This document shows, piece by piece, positions 29,174 to 40,449 of a stretch of DNA of 64,000 nt; the first letter of the stretch is position 1; each line of letters opens with the position of its first letter. The stretch covers positions 315,873,856 to 315,937,855 of the forward strand of contig OW240916.1 in NCBI GenBank assembly GCA_933207985.1, in the 5' to 3' direction. The stretch comes from Pelobates cultripes (lineage: Eukaryota > Chordata > Amphibia > Anura > Pelobatidae). Both the position numbers and the translations under genes were made by a program. The notes under the pieces were generated by a model that did not search any database, was not told the origin of the DNA, and worked only from the letters and a program-made list of their open reading frames with translations.

Positions 29174-31460
29174 CTCTCCTAACGTTCATTCAGTGTCTCC
29201 TTTTGCAATGACACCTCCTCCTCTCGTCCCATCTCAGTTGGAGTCCCCCAAGGATCTGTTCGTGGCCCCTTTTTGTTCTCTTTTTATACTGTGTCTCTTG
29301 GCAAACTCATTAACTCCTTTGGATTCTGCTACCATCTGTATGCCGACGACACCCAGATTTATCTCTCCTCCCCTGACCTCTCCCCCGCGGTCCTGCAACG
29401 TGTCACTGCTTGCCTTTCTTCATTCTATTATTGGATGTCCTCCTGCTTTCTGCAACTCAATCTCTCTAAAACTGAACTTCTTATTTTTCCCCCTCATAAT
29501 TCTGATCCCCCTCCTTCACTTTCCCTGCAAGTTGATGATATCAGCATCAGCCAGTCCTTGCAAGCTTGCTGTCGTGGTACTATCTTTGATCCTGGCCTCA
29601 CCTTTGCGCCACATATCCAGTATGTTGCTAAAACCTGTCGATTACACCCAGGGCCGGCCTTAGGTGTGTGCGAACTGTGCGGCCGCACAGGGCGCCCTGG
29701 CAGCCGACACAGCTTCGACATGGCCGGATGTGAACTGTGTGCACCTGCTACCCAGGTGAAGGATTTCATTTTTCACCACCCGGGTAGCCGACTATCCCAA
29801 AACACACATGTGTAGGTGGGCGGGGCTTATGCGGAGGCAGGGCTATAAATGGCAGCAGAGGCGGATCTAAGTGCGCCCAGAAGCCAGTGTTGGTGCTGCA
29901 CAGAAAAAGGGAAGCAGGAAGGAGTACCTGCTTCCCCAACAACTCCAGGAGCTAACTGTGTGTGTGTGTGTCTGTAACTGTGTATGACTGTAACTCTGTG
30001 TGTGTGTGTGTCTGTCTGTAACTGTGTGTGTGTCTGTAACTGTGTATGACTAACTGCGTTTATCTGTAACTGTGTATGACTGTAACTGTGTGTGGGCTAT
30101 AAATGGCAGCAGACGCGGATCTAAGTGCGCCCAGAAGCCGGTGTTGGTGCTGCACAGGAAAAGGGAAGCAGGAAGGAGTACCTGCTTCCCCAACAACTCC
30201 AGGAGCTAACTGTGTGTGTGTGTCTGTAACTGTGTATGACTGTAACTGTGTGTGTCTAACTGTGTGTGTGTGTGTGTCTGTCTGTAACTGTGTATGGCTG
30301 TAACTGTGTGTGTGTGTGTGTCTGTAACTGTGTGTGTGTGACTGTCTGCCTGTGTGTGAAACTGTAACTGTATGTGTGACTGTGTGTGTGTGTGACTGTC
30401 TGCCTGTGTGTGTGTGTGTGTGTGAGACTGTCTGCCTGTGTGTGTGTGTGTGAGATTGTCTGCCTGTGTGTGTGTGATTGTATATGTGTGTGTATTACTA
30501 ACTGTGTGTATGACTGTTCCCTATACAAACACTACACCCCTATACACACACACTATACATGGATGAAGGTGGGGGGGCGCTGTCAGGATTTTTCACACAT
30601 AGTGCCTAAAGGCCTAAGGACGGACCTGATTCCATCTTAAAAATATCACCCGCATCCACCCCTTTCTCACACAAGATGCTAACAAGGAGCTTGTTCATGC
30701 TCTGGTAATCTCTCGCATGGATTACTGTAATTCTCTCCTAGTCGGTCTCCCCAAAAGCCGAACTGCCCTGCTACAATTGGTAATGAATGCTGCTGCCAGG
30801 CTGATCTTTCCTACCCGTCGCTCCTCCCATACCTAGCCTCTCTGTTGATCCTTACACTGGCTTCCTATATCCTATAGGTGTCAATTCAAAATAAAGCTCT
30901 AACCAACTCTAGCCCCTCTTACATTCCTTCCTTGATTCATACATATGCTGCTTCTTGGTCTCTCCGCTCTGCCGGTGACCACCTCCTGTTTGCTGCTTGC
31001 ACCCTTACTGCTAACTCGCGCTTGTAGGACTTCTCTCATGCGGCTCCCTTCTTTTGGAACAGCCTGCCTACCCCCATCAGACTCTTCCCTGTGCTTCAAT
31101 TGTTTAAAAAGTCCCTCGAAACACATCTGTTCAGAAATGCTCATGGACTCCCAGAGTAACTTATCTATACCTATCCATATCTGTCTCTTCTAAAGAGCCA
31201 CACTCCACTCTCACCTCCAGTTATGCTACTTTTCCACCTTGTTTGGTGGCTGTCACCCTTGCTGTCCTGTTGTGTAATTTGTACCCCACCTCATCTAGAC
31301 TGTAAGCTCATTTGAGCAGGGTCCTCCTCTACCTATTGGTTCTGTCTCACTGTGTAATTCTCTCATTTATTGTAAATTTCCCCCCTTTCATAACATTGTA
31401 AACCTCTGCGGAATTAGTTGGCGCTATGTAAATACCAATAATAATATTAATAATAATAAT
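29174..31460 (+). pseudogene. L2/CR1-type LINE, 5'-truncated, split by a hAT element
   Basis: The plus strand encodes the RT region with a GVPQGSV-type motif, [20 protein letters not shown] (catalytic ADD around 29342-29350) and [13 protein letters not shown]. After the inserted hAT (29649-30628) it resumes with LVHALVISRMDYCNSLLVGL, MNAAARLIFPTRR and the C-terminal part to about 31160. The 3' end has GTTGGCGCTATGTAAATA and an AAT-rich tail, as in L2 LINEs. Frameshifts, internal stops and the insertion make it dead. It lies inside the hAT copy 28877-31838. Confidence 0.75.
29649..30628. mobile_element. Non-autonomous hAT element with TG microsatellites, inside the LINE
   Basis: The ends are CAGGGCCGGCCTTAGG and the inverse of CAGGTCCGTCCTTAGG. 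The flanking octamers ATTACACC and ATTCCATC match at 6 of 8 positions, a decayed hAT target duplication. About half the element is TG/TCTG repeat (29950-30500), with an internal duplication of GGCTATAAATGGCAGCAGA (29848 and 30097). Confidence 0.75.
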
Positions 31461-31523
31461 GTTTTCCCCTTTGGACGGTTCTGGTTACTTGATTCTCATC
31501 AGTGGCCCATCTTTAGCATAGGC

Positions 31524-31659
31524 CAGGCATAGGCAACCTTTGGCACTGCAGATGTTTTGGACTACACCTCCCATGATGCTTTGCCAACATTATGTGTGTA
31601 AGAGCATTATGGGGGATGTAGTTCACACCATCTGGAGTGCCGAAGATTGCCTACCCCTG
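31524..31659. mobile_element. 136-bp hAT MITE
   Basis: The ends are CAGGCATAGGCAACC and, inverted, CAGGGGTAGGCAATC. The flanking octamers GCATAGGC (31516-31523) and GCATAGGG (31660-31667) match 7 of 8. The first copy of the host hAT (20649-20656) shows the empty site. Confidence 0.85.
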
Positions 31660-31838
31660 GCATAGGGTATGTGTTTTAGTATAGATGCAGCCTGTGAGTT
31701 TCCCTCCAGCACCACCTCCACCAGATACATGACTCTTGAGAGGTATAACTGTTTTACTGTTTTCTGTTGATAAAATTCTGTAATTAGGCCCATCATTATT
31801 GTCAGCACTAGGCCCAATGGGCTCTTAATCTAGTCCTG

Positions 31839-32416
31839 CGTAGATACTATAAGCACGTTGTGTTAGATACAAATTAGTTTTTATCTTTTTCTGACATGAA
31901 TTCCCTCCAGTCCATTCAGCTTTCCGCAAAGCCATGCATGGTGCTTCAAATAAATTCCAGTTATGTAAAATAGATTTTTTGTTTATTTTGTTTGGGTAGC
32001 TGCTAAGACCATATGCAGTAGAATGACCAATACCACCGCTTTTGAAAATAAATACATTTCGAAAATAATTTTTTTAAACCAGCAAAATTTCTTAATACAG
32101 TATTCTACAGAATATTATCGCTAAACAGTAATATATATTAATATGCATGAGAGACATAATTTTCCGATAATTTATATCTGTGCTATTGGAGTAGCTGCTA
32201 ATACGTCTTTCCCATACATATGTGTTTCAAAAAGTACATGCCACATTTCTAACCAAAACTAGTGCAAAAGTAAAACGTCAAAAGCCACCGCTGAAACAGT
32301 CCTTAATTAGTAAGTAATTAAAGGTATGTGGCACAGCCCCCTCTTACTTGTTGGGCTTTACCCACTTCACCCCATTATGTGCTATACCCTTTTAAAACCA
32401 GCTGCATCACCAGTCA
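31839..32416. other. Unassigned AT-rich stretch
   Basis: No open frame, terminal repeat or similarity to other parts of the window was recognised. Confidence 0.5.
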
Positions 32417-33017
32417 TTAAAGGGACACTATAGTCACCAGAACAACTACAGCTTATTGAATGTCTTCTGGTGAGTAGAATCATTACCTTCAGGCCCTTTG
32501 CTGTAAACACGGTCTTTTCAGAGAAAATGCAGTGTTTACATTACAGCCTAGTGATAACTTCACTGGCCACTCCTCAGATGGCTGTTAGAGATCCTTCCTG
32601 GGTCATGGCTGCCTAAAATGCATCCAAACATTCAGTATCTCCTCCCTCTGCATGCAGACACTGAACTTTCCTCATAGAGATTCATTGATTCAATTCATCT
32701 CTATGAGGAGATGCTGATTGGCCAGGGCTGTGTTTGAATTGTGCTGGCTCTGCCCCTGATCTGCCTCTTTGTCAGTCTCAGCCAATCCTATGGGGAAGCA
32801 TTGTGACTGGATCAGGCTACCACTTCTGCTAATGTCAGCAGGCAGTGGGCAGGTCTAAAGGAAACAGGGACAAAGTAAGCTGCTGTAGACTTGAATACAA
32901 GTAAGATTTTACTATATTTAGGGAGGCATGATGGGACCAGGGTGGCTAGATGGTGGTGTTAACCCTATAGGGTCAGGAATACATGTTTGTGTTCCTGACC
33001 CTATAGCGCTCCTTTAA
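32417..33017. mobile_element. T2/Kolobok-type MITE (copy 2)
   Basis: It is bounded by TTAA, with ends TTAAAGGGACACTATAGTCA and CTATAGCGCTCCTTTAA. The internal sequence (CTCATAGAGATTCATTGATT, GGCCAGGGCTGTG) is shared with copies at 19672, 49804 and 57525. Confidence 0.85.
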
Positions 33018-33198
33018 GAAAGGGGAGAATAGAAACTAAAAATATAATCACTATAGAAATTGAAGAAAATAGGAAGCAAAAAGGATACACTCATAGAAGG
33101 GATTAACCCTATATAAACTACAGCAGTAGTGAAAGTAGAGAAGGAGAACAAGTGAGTGCCCTCAAATTAAAATATAGCTTTTAATATGAAAATAAATT

Positions 33199-33622
33199 AA
33201 AACAAATTGTATAGTATGTCAAACGAATTGACCAAAGTGATAAATATAATACATAGATCATAAAGATCAAGACAAATATTTATAATAAAATAAAATACTG
33301 TAGGATCAATTATTTTTAAAGCGTAATTAACGATAGTAAACCAAGGAGGTCCTGTTCAAAAGTTTTCAGGACAAGTCTCCAAATAGTATGCAGAAAACCA
33401 TATAGGTTTTCAAATGCATAAAAGTGTGTGTCTCAAATAGGTTAACTCAGCGGAAATGCACAGTCCATACAGTATTAAATAGAAATTGTTACATACATAG
33501 TGCTTGTTGGATCCAAAACCTGCACTAAATAAAATTTAGTGTAAGAAAAAATTGTATTCCTCACTAAATAGCCAACTCATACAGAGGGAGTAGGGATTAA
33601 TACGAAAATATAACAAGAACAT
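33199..33622 (+). repeat. Left arm of giant inverted repeat 2
   Basis: It is the reverse complement of 33788-34195 with few differences, separated by a 165-bp spacer that carries a hammerhead-like motif. It is AT-rich with no coding capacity. It is comparable in design to inverted repeat 1 (907-2265). Confidence 0.9.
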
Positions 33623-33624
33623 CA

Positions 33625-33654
33625 CAGATGAGCTGTGGGCGAAACGCGCGCGTC
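33625..33654 (+). ncRNA. Hammerhead-ribozyme-like motif (copy 5)
   Basis: It reads CAGATGA (one change, U4 to A, from CUGAUGA), a short stem II GCT/GGC with loop GTG, GAAA, then CG-CGCG-CG, T and C. This allows a 3-bp stem III and a GUC cleavage triplet. It lies in the spacer of inverted repeat 2. The U4 change would be expected to impair cleavage. Confidence 0.5.
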
Positions 33655-33787
33655 AAGGGGAAAGGGCTCTTTCGATACATATTGACCACAGTATCGCCGT
33701 CTGTTCAGACGGGCATTAGACTTATATACTTTATACTTCGATATTTAGCCCTATTCCAGCTATACAAGTGGGGGGTTTATAAAGCAC

Positions 33788-34195
33788 ATGTTCTTGTTAT
33801 ATTTTCGTATTAATCCCTACTCCCTCTGTATGAGTTGGCTATTTAGTGAGGAATACAAATTTTATTTAGTGCAGGTTTTGGATCCAACAAGCACTATGTA
33901 TGTAACAATTTCTATTTAATACTGTATGGACTGTGAATTTCCACTGAGTTAACCTATTTGAGACACACACTTTTATGCATTTGAAAACCTATATGGTTTT
34001 CTGCATACTATTTGGAGACTTGTCATGAAAACTTTTGAACAGGACCTCCTTGGTTTACTATCGTTAATTACGCTTTAAAAATAATTGATCCTACAGTATT
34101 TTATTTTATTATAAATATTTGTCTTGATCTTTATGATCTATGTATTATATTTATCACTTTGGTCAATTCGTTTGACATACTATACAATTTGTTTT
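33788..34195 (-). repeat. Right arm of giant inverted repeat 2
   Basis: It mirrors 33199-33622. The near-identity of the arms suggests recent formation or continuing conversion between arms. Confidence 0.9.
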
Positions 34196-34283
34196 AAAAA
34201 TATAATCATGACCGACACATGTCAGTATTTTTTGCAAAGACAAAAGATTGGATATTTTGCTTTTATCATGAATTTTATCATAT

Positions 34284-34605
34284 TTAAAGGGACACTATAG
34301 TCACCAGCACAACTACAGCTTAATGTAGTGTCTATAGTCTGTCTATGTGGTGTTAAAATGCACAATAGCCTCCCAATGCTTTCCTATGGGAAAGCATTGG
34401 ATTGGCTAAGATCATCAAGACTGATGATGTCAGCCATGGAGGAGGAGACAGCTGCAACGATACTTGTGCAGCGTGGAAGAAAAGAGGAGTAAAGTCACTT
34501 CATCTCTTCAGTGCAATCTGGGTGAGACCAGTCACCTAAACAGCCACACCAGCACTATAGTGTCAGGAATACATTTGTATTCCTAACACTATAGTGTTTA
34601 TTTAA
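34284..34605. mobile_element. T2/Kolobok-type MITE (copy 3, short)
   Basis: The left end is TTAAAGGGACACTATAGTCA; the right end, CACTATAGTGTTTATTTAA, is slightly altered. It is 322 bp. Confidence 0.75.
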
Positions 34606-35047
34606 GGATACCAAATTAAGTCCCTCATTTACTATCCTTTGTAATAACAATCCCACATAGCTTGGATACCAAGTTAGGGAGCTATCTACTAAGCAGCTGA
34701 GCAAGAAGACACTTTTTATTTTTGCTGTTTCAGTTGCTTAGTAGATAAGTCCCTAATTTATTACCCTTATTAATGGCAAATCCATGGAAGTGTAGCAATT
34801 CAGGGAACTATTGACTAAATGTCTGAAATAGAAAAATTAAGCCTTTAACGCCGCAGGGTAGCATAGCCCTGTGTATCACCTGTGGTTACTTAGGTGATCG
34901 ATGTTGCTCCGAATTTGGGGGAATGTCTGACAACCCAAGCAGCCCCCATGTGGCCAATAAGATGGAAAACATAGCCATCAGTCCCACTGACACTGAAAAA
35001 AGTTGTTAACATTTTTTTAAAGCGGCACTGTCATGGCCGAATCACGA
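34606..35047. other. MITE-like unassigned stretch
   Basis: It contains inverted similarities (AGCTATCTACTAAGCAGCTGA and CAGTTGCTTAGTAGATAAGT) around 34680-34750. GCGGCACTGTCATGGCCGAA at 35021 recurs, slightly changed, at 46752. No gene. Confidence 0.4.
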
Positions 35048-36010
35048 CTTTTTTTTTTTTTTTTTTTTAATTGTTTTGTTTATAAACTTTTATTGTTTAC
35101 ATAAAGAGAAAATACAGGGATACATAGAGGGGGTGGTGAACATTTCTCACATACAATCCATTTACATCGAGAGGACCCATGCAAGGGCCATAGTTTGTTA
35201 TAAAGCTTCTGAGAAATCATTTTGATTAATAGTCAGGTACATACCACTAGAAAGCTTCATATATTGTGCGATAGGGTAAGGGTATCAACCAAGAAGGCAT
35301 TTAATACAACTATGAGTGGTACATAGGTTCCTTGTACTGTTTTCACTAGTACAGTGGTGAGATACAAATCATATAATACATAGGTGAAATATAGATCATA
35401 TAATATAGTACATAGAGGACCTTAGGTAATGTACCGTCTGGTGGAAAGGGAGAACTTAAGTGGTTGCACAGCTAGTAGTGTGTCCGTGTCGGTCTCATTA
35501 TCCCCGTAGGGTTCTTGATATGAGCGTTTTAATTTGGGGTTTACCCGTACTAGAGTGTGCGTTGGCCATTTTCGGTAATTCCATCTGTTCGAGGATGGTT
35601 TAGGTATACTCAGTTTATCTTTAAGGGTTACTTGCTTTCTGGGTTTCTGACTAGGTGAGGGGTATATGGCCGAGCATGGGCCACTACGGGTCTGGTATGT
35701 ACCATAGTACATAGGCTGTCTTTTTCCTGGACCAGCAACGGGTATTTAGGGTCAGGAGACGATTAGTGTTGGACCTGTGGTAGCGGACAATTGCGACTAT
35801 TAGCTAGTACTCAGCTGTGACTGTTTCTGAAGGAAAGGACCTCGCGATCACATGGCTTAGGGGGGCCGAAGAGGATGGAGGGGGACTCCCTGGGCTCCCA
35901 GATGAGTACCCATACCGCGATTGCTGGCGTGGGATCGCCAGTGACCGGGTAATACATAGGACGACTTGGGCGTTCTATGCCGCCCTCCGGCGTTTAGAGC
36001 CGGTTCCCTA
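35048..36010 (-). mobile_element. Poly(A) retroposon, minus strand (probable)
   Basis: An 18-base T-run at 35050-35068 would be the poly(A) tail on the minus strand. The body is AT-rich near the tail and GC-rich at the other end. This resembles the layout of the retroposon at 8019-9649. No RT is present and no target duplication was found. Confidence 0.4.
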
Positions 36011-36109
36011 AGGGGTTAAGATAAGCCCTTTCACTTAATTTTGTTGTTTTAGTTGCTTTGTAAATATATTCCTAATTTGCTATCGTTATGAAAATCTAAA
36101 ATAATTTGT

Positions 36110-36590
36110 TTGGATTTATTTTCGGTTAGTAAGGAATTCAGAATTTGTCCACTTTCAATTACTGAATTTGTCCACATTTGTTTCAAATTCGATCTACTTA
36201 TTAAGCGTCAGGACTCCCCCATGTTGTTTCGGACTTCCTCCATATTGTTTTCAGACCAATCGGCATTACCCGTATGACTTCCGGGTTTTGACTATCCGTC
36301 TCCGCCCATGCGTCTGACGTCACGCGCTCCCCTTTAAAAGGAAGCTGCGACCGTATCCAAATGGCTCGTTCAATGTATTTTCATCTTTGATGCGCTCTCA
36401 CTACTTGCTACATTGTTGCCGCTTCCCGACAGAGCTCTGCTAACTGATTTTCCGGTCTACTGAACCTCTCTGGCTTTGATCCTGGCTACGCTCTACTCTC
36501 AACTCCCTGACAAGGAACAGACTTCACTTAGGATTCCTGCCTCTCTCCACTTACTTCAGGGAACCATAATCCACACTACTCTGGAAAGGA
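36110..36590. other. Unassigned stretch, LTR- or promoter-like composition
   Basis: A GC-richer stretch has ATGACTTCCGGGTTTTG, GACGTCACGCGCTCC and a TTTAAAAGG box near 36330, followed by a CT-rich leader. It resembles the 3' half of the LTR at 58529-59064 in style. No ends or target duplication were found. Confidence 0.3.
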
Positions 36591-36593
36591 CTA

Positions 36594-37562
36594 TGTGAAG
36601 AAATGCCCCTCTTAGGCTGTAAATTAACAATTTGTATTCTTTTGTTTGATAATAATGTTCCCTATGGCATTCGGTAGGTAAAACTACAGAATCAAGACCA
36701 CCCTGTTGCCCATTATACAGACTTTGCCTCCCTGCTGGCTGGATTACGTTCGACAGAAGTTCTGCACGGCCATTTTAGCTCCCGAACAGCGGTGTTTGCC
36801 GTCGAGTGTCTGGAACTGAAAACGGACACTCAAATAGGCGAACACCGCTGAATCTTCCAGACCTTCGGTAAACTCCCTTCCAAACTACCGAACGACCGGG
36901 CGTTCGGTAGAAAGACTTACTAACCGATGGGGAAACAAGCGAACCAAGGATGGTAGCTGGATGGCCGGCTGTTCGGGAGGTTTTTCATGCGACCTAAGAC
37001 CGACTGCAGGGCCAGAATTCATGGAACTGTTTTCGGCTACTTTGCACGTGCAGTCGGTCAAAACGTCTAAGTCCCATATCTCCCTAATGGCTGAACCGAA
37101 TGGACTGAGTTTTTTATATGTTGGTCCCCCAGAGAACAGAACATCTGGGATACCAAATTTATGTCTGTACCCCAACTCCTTGGGGTACATCCAAACTTTG
37201 GGGAAATTCTGTTACGTTTTAATTGTGTTTAATGGTTATCTGAGGGGAGGAGATGTACAGTATGTATATTGTTAGGATTGGATGTACTGTTAATTATATG
37301 GGAGGCTCCCTTGCATGGGCAGAATCCCATAAAAAGAGCATGCCTGTCAATAAATCCTTAGTTCATCTTTGTACCCTTCTTCTGACTACGTATGCTGTTT
37401 AGGGGTTCGTGTGTTTTACTGAGGGAATTATCCAGGGACACTATTGGAATTACATTGGGATTCGTCTACCATAACTACCGAACGGAGGGCTATATTCACT
37501 AGGCTCTGGCGGTTCGGGAGGAAACTACCGATTGAGGTTTAAATGCACTTGGTTTCCTTACA
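36594..37562 (+). repeat. Gmr1-type 5' LTR
   Basis: It begins TGTGAAGAAATGCCCC and ends TTTCCTTACA. It is nearly identical to the 3' LTR (about 14 substitutions by eye). It lacks about 36 bp near 36766 that the 3' LTR keeps, but has about 38 bp near 37135-37175 that the 3' LTR lacks. AATAAA lies at about 37349. Confidence 0.95.
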
Positions 37563-37564
37563 AC

Positions 37565-37593
37565 TGGTGGCAAGTGGCGGGATTCGAATCCCG
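37565..37593 (+). promoter_or_regulatory. Primer binding site of the Gmr1-type element
   Basis: Two bases after the LTR comes TGGTGGCAAGTGGCGGGATT followed by CGAATCCCG. It resembles the complement of the 3' half of a tRNA including its T arm (GGATTCGAA). The first eight bases would fit a tRNA-Leu ending in TGCCACCA. The exact tRNA is uncertain. Confidence 0.7.
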
Positions 37594-37623
37594 AACGGAC
37601 GTTTTAAAGCAAGCAAAGGAATG

Positions 37624-39101
37624 AATGGCTCAGCAGTACCAACAGCTTAAGAGAACCACGCTAAAGGATTTACTGGAAGCTCGAGGCGTAATAGCAAGCA
37701 ACAAAACAAAAGCAACGTTAATTGCAGAGCTGTTACAGGGCGACAGAACCAGCACTACAGAAATGGAGCGTGAGGAAGAAACTGAGATGCAGAAAGACAT
37801 CAGAGGGATGCTCAGTTTATTGGGACCTAACCCAGCAACAGAGGCATTCTGCAGGTCATGGCACAAGCCAGGCAATCGCAGAAGGAGCGAGATGACCGTG
37901 ACAGACCGCTGCAGGGGGATTTGCTGCACTCCCCGGGAGTACAAATGACTTGCCGAAAAGGGTAAATTATGCTGCATTTAAAAGCTTTAATGACAATGAG
38001 ATGGAGATTGATAGTTATCTGCAGGACTTTGAAAGGCAATGTGCACTGGAGGGATTAGACTCCACCAAATGGGCTGCAGTACTGAGCAGCAAGTTGTCAG
38101 GCAGAGCATCAGAAGCGGCACGAGCAGTACCTGATGAGGATATTCATAATTAAGGGAAAATAAAAGACATTTTGTTGGCTAGATATGCAGTTACCCCTGA
38201 GGCCTACAGGAAGAAATTCAGGGAACTGAGGAAAACAGGGAGGGATACCCATACTGAATGGGCATTCCGGCTACACAGGGCAGCCCGGAATTGGATGAAG
38301 GGCTGCCAAGCAACCAATCTGGAGGATGCTTTACAACTCCTCCTATTAGAACAAGGGGTGAGCCGACCTGCCTTTAAACAGCCGTATTCCGCCCAAACCA
38401 CGGCTGCACAACCTCGAGCCCCCCTGAGTAATCCGCCACACAACCCAGCAGCAGCACCCCGACAACATGCAGTGTGTCACTACTGCAAACAGCCAGGACA
38501 CTATAAAAACCAGTGCCCACGTTTAAACCGGGGAAGCTGGGAAAGGCCGCCACCACAGTCACAACCCAGGGCCGCTGCTCATTGTGTACAGCAGGAGAGT
38601 ACATCATGGTTACCTACCCACGAGGAACAATGGAGTGTGTTGCACGAAGTCAACCCTGTGCAAGCAGGAGGCGACAACCGGGACCACCACCGTCAATGGA
38701 TTACAGTAGATGGGGTGGGGGCCCGCGCCTTAAGAGACTCTGGGGCCACGTTAACTGTGGTTCAACCTCACACTGTCAAGGCCCAAACTCACACGGGCCG
38801 CACTGTGGCAGTAAGGGTAGCCGGGGGTGCCATTCACAATCTACCTACGGCTAAAGTCCTTGTGGATTGGGGCTCGGGATCTAAACAACTAGAGGTCGGC
38901 ATTATGCAGGAGCTACCAGCCGAAGTACTGTTGGGGAATGATGTGGGCTGTTTAACTTCCCAGCAAGCCCGAGACACCGCATCCGAAGCCTACCCGGTTA
39001 CCACCCGAGCTCAAGCCAGACTGGAAGCACCGCCGCACTCTGAGGAAACCCAGGTAGGAGTTGAAATACTCCCTTTACCCGACCCCCCTTCCCCGTTCTG
39101 A
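37624..39101 (+). pseudogene. Gmr1-type gag and protease
   Basis: Frame 1 (from 37625) has a SAP-like start (TTLKDLLEARGVIASNKTKA). The protein then passes to the 37950-38153 frame (FKSFNDNEMEIDSYLQDFER), where TAA at 38151 interrupts it, and to the 38172-39101 frame. There LLARYAVTPEAYRKKFRELR-type sequence is the capsid region from which the SCAN domain of vertebrate zinc-finger proteins is thought to derive. It is followed by one zinc knuckle CHYCKQPGHYKNQC (residues 102-115) and an aspartic protease (ALRDSGATLTVV, DSGA at 189-192; LLGNDVG about 60 residues later). Gag forms the particle and protease matures it. A frameshift near 37950 and the stop make it defective. Confidence 0.82.
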
Positions 39102-39109
39102 GATACTCC

Positions 39110-40449
39110 CCAGGGGTTTGAGCAGGAACAAAGGACTGACCCCACTCTAGACGGGTATAGAAAAGCGGTAGGGAACCATAGGGGCGACAACCCCCACGAA
39201 AAGTTTGAGTGGCACGAGGGACTGTTATATAGGGTGACTGAGGGGGCGGGACATGGAACCGCCCAGGATACTAAAAGGCAGCTAGTAGTGCCCCGCAAGT
39301 TTCGGGCTGAGTTATTAAGACTCAGCCATGATATTCCCCTAGCCGGACATTTAGGGGTTAAGAAAACTAGAGACCGGTTGACCCAAACCTTCTTCTGGCC
39401 CAGGGTCACTCAAGACCTCAAATACTTTTGCAGGACCTGTGACGTTTGCCAGAAAATAGGGAAACGGGGTGACCACCAAAAAGTGAAGCTTCACCCGTTA
39501 CCCATCATAGAGGACCCGTTCCACCGGGTAGCGGTGGATTTAATAGGACCCCTCAGTCGGCCCAGTCAGTCTGGTAAAAAATTTATACTCACCGTAGTGG
39601 ACTATGCCACTCGGTACCCTGAAGCCGTGGCCCTCCCCAATATAGAGGCCGAAACCGTAGCCGAGGCCCTGGTCAAAATATTCTCCCGGATAGGTTTTCC
39701 CCAGGAGATCCTATCCGACAGAGGGACTCAGTTCACAGCTCTCCTGACGCAACAGCTGTGGCAGAGCTGTGGAGTGAAAGCCCTCTTTAGCGCCCCATAT
39801 CACCCTCAGACCAACGGTCTCTGTGAACGTTTTAATGGCACGCTCAAGCAAATGCTAAAAACGTTCGCAGAGTCCTGCAGGAACTGGGAGAGGTATCTTC
39901 CCCATCTTCTGTTTGCCTATCGTGAGGTGCCCCAGGCATCCACGGGGTTTTCCCCCTTCGAACTCCTGTTCGGGAGAAAAGTTCGGGCCCCCTGGATCTC
40001 GTACGGGAGCACTGGGAGGGCAACACGGATGATGGGGGATCCCTATAGTACAGTACGTACTGGAGTTCTGCGACCGGCTGCGGACTCTCACCGAATCAGT
40101 TCGGGAGAACCTGCAGGCGGCTCAGGACTGCCAAAAGAAGTGCTACGACAGGGGTGCCCGAGACAGAGTCTTAGACTTGGGCCAAAAAGTGCAAGCTTTG
40201 AGACCAGCCAAGAAAGGTAAGCTCCAGGCGGCTTGGCAGGGACCCTTTAAGGTGGTGGCGCGAATAAGCGATACCACCTACATTGTAAGTAAATGTTCAG
40301 ATGAAAGACTGACCAAAGTCTTCCATGTAAACATGTTAAAGCCCTACTATGAACGAACGGAAGATGTCAGCGCCGTATGTGCCCCCTCTTCCAAATATAG
40401 CGAGGGACTCCCGCTCCCCGATCTGTTAGACCCCTCACTCCAGTATTGA
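39110..40449 (+). pseudogene. Gmr1-type integrase, upstream of RT
   Basis: The 39234-40220 frame contains the HHCC zinc-binding domain (His in LSHDIPLAGHLGVKK, Cys in CRTCDVCQKIG). The catalytic core follows: Asp in VAVDLIGPL, Asp in LSDRGTQFTAL and Glu in NGLCERFNGTLK. Near 40030-40060 the frame is lost. The C-terminal part continues at 40177-40449, with LQAAWQGPFKVVARISDTTY, a GPY/F-like region, and KVFHVNMLKPYYER. All three catalytic residues are present. The next domain downstream is reverse transcriptase, the reverse of the usual Gypsy order. Confidence 0.88.

Larger units (their letters stand above)
28877..31838. mobile_element. Second copy of the gag-inserted hAT family, right part, with nested insertions
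   Basis: 28877-29173 and 31461-31838 align with about 20286-20826 of the first copy (shared GTGGCATGT, CACTCACTAC, CTTAGTTGG and the terminal GCTCTTAATC). The terminus at 31838 is CTAGTCCTG, mutated from CCGGCCCTG. It is interrupted by an L2 LINE (29174-31460) and by a small hAT MITE (31524-31659). Confidence 0.8.

Noticed and set aside
37565..37593. Part of a tRNA gene
   Set aside because: Only the complement of a tRNA 3' half is present, immediately after an LTR, so it is a primer binding site.
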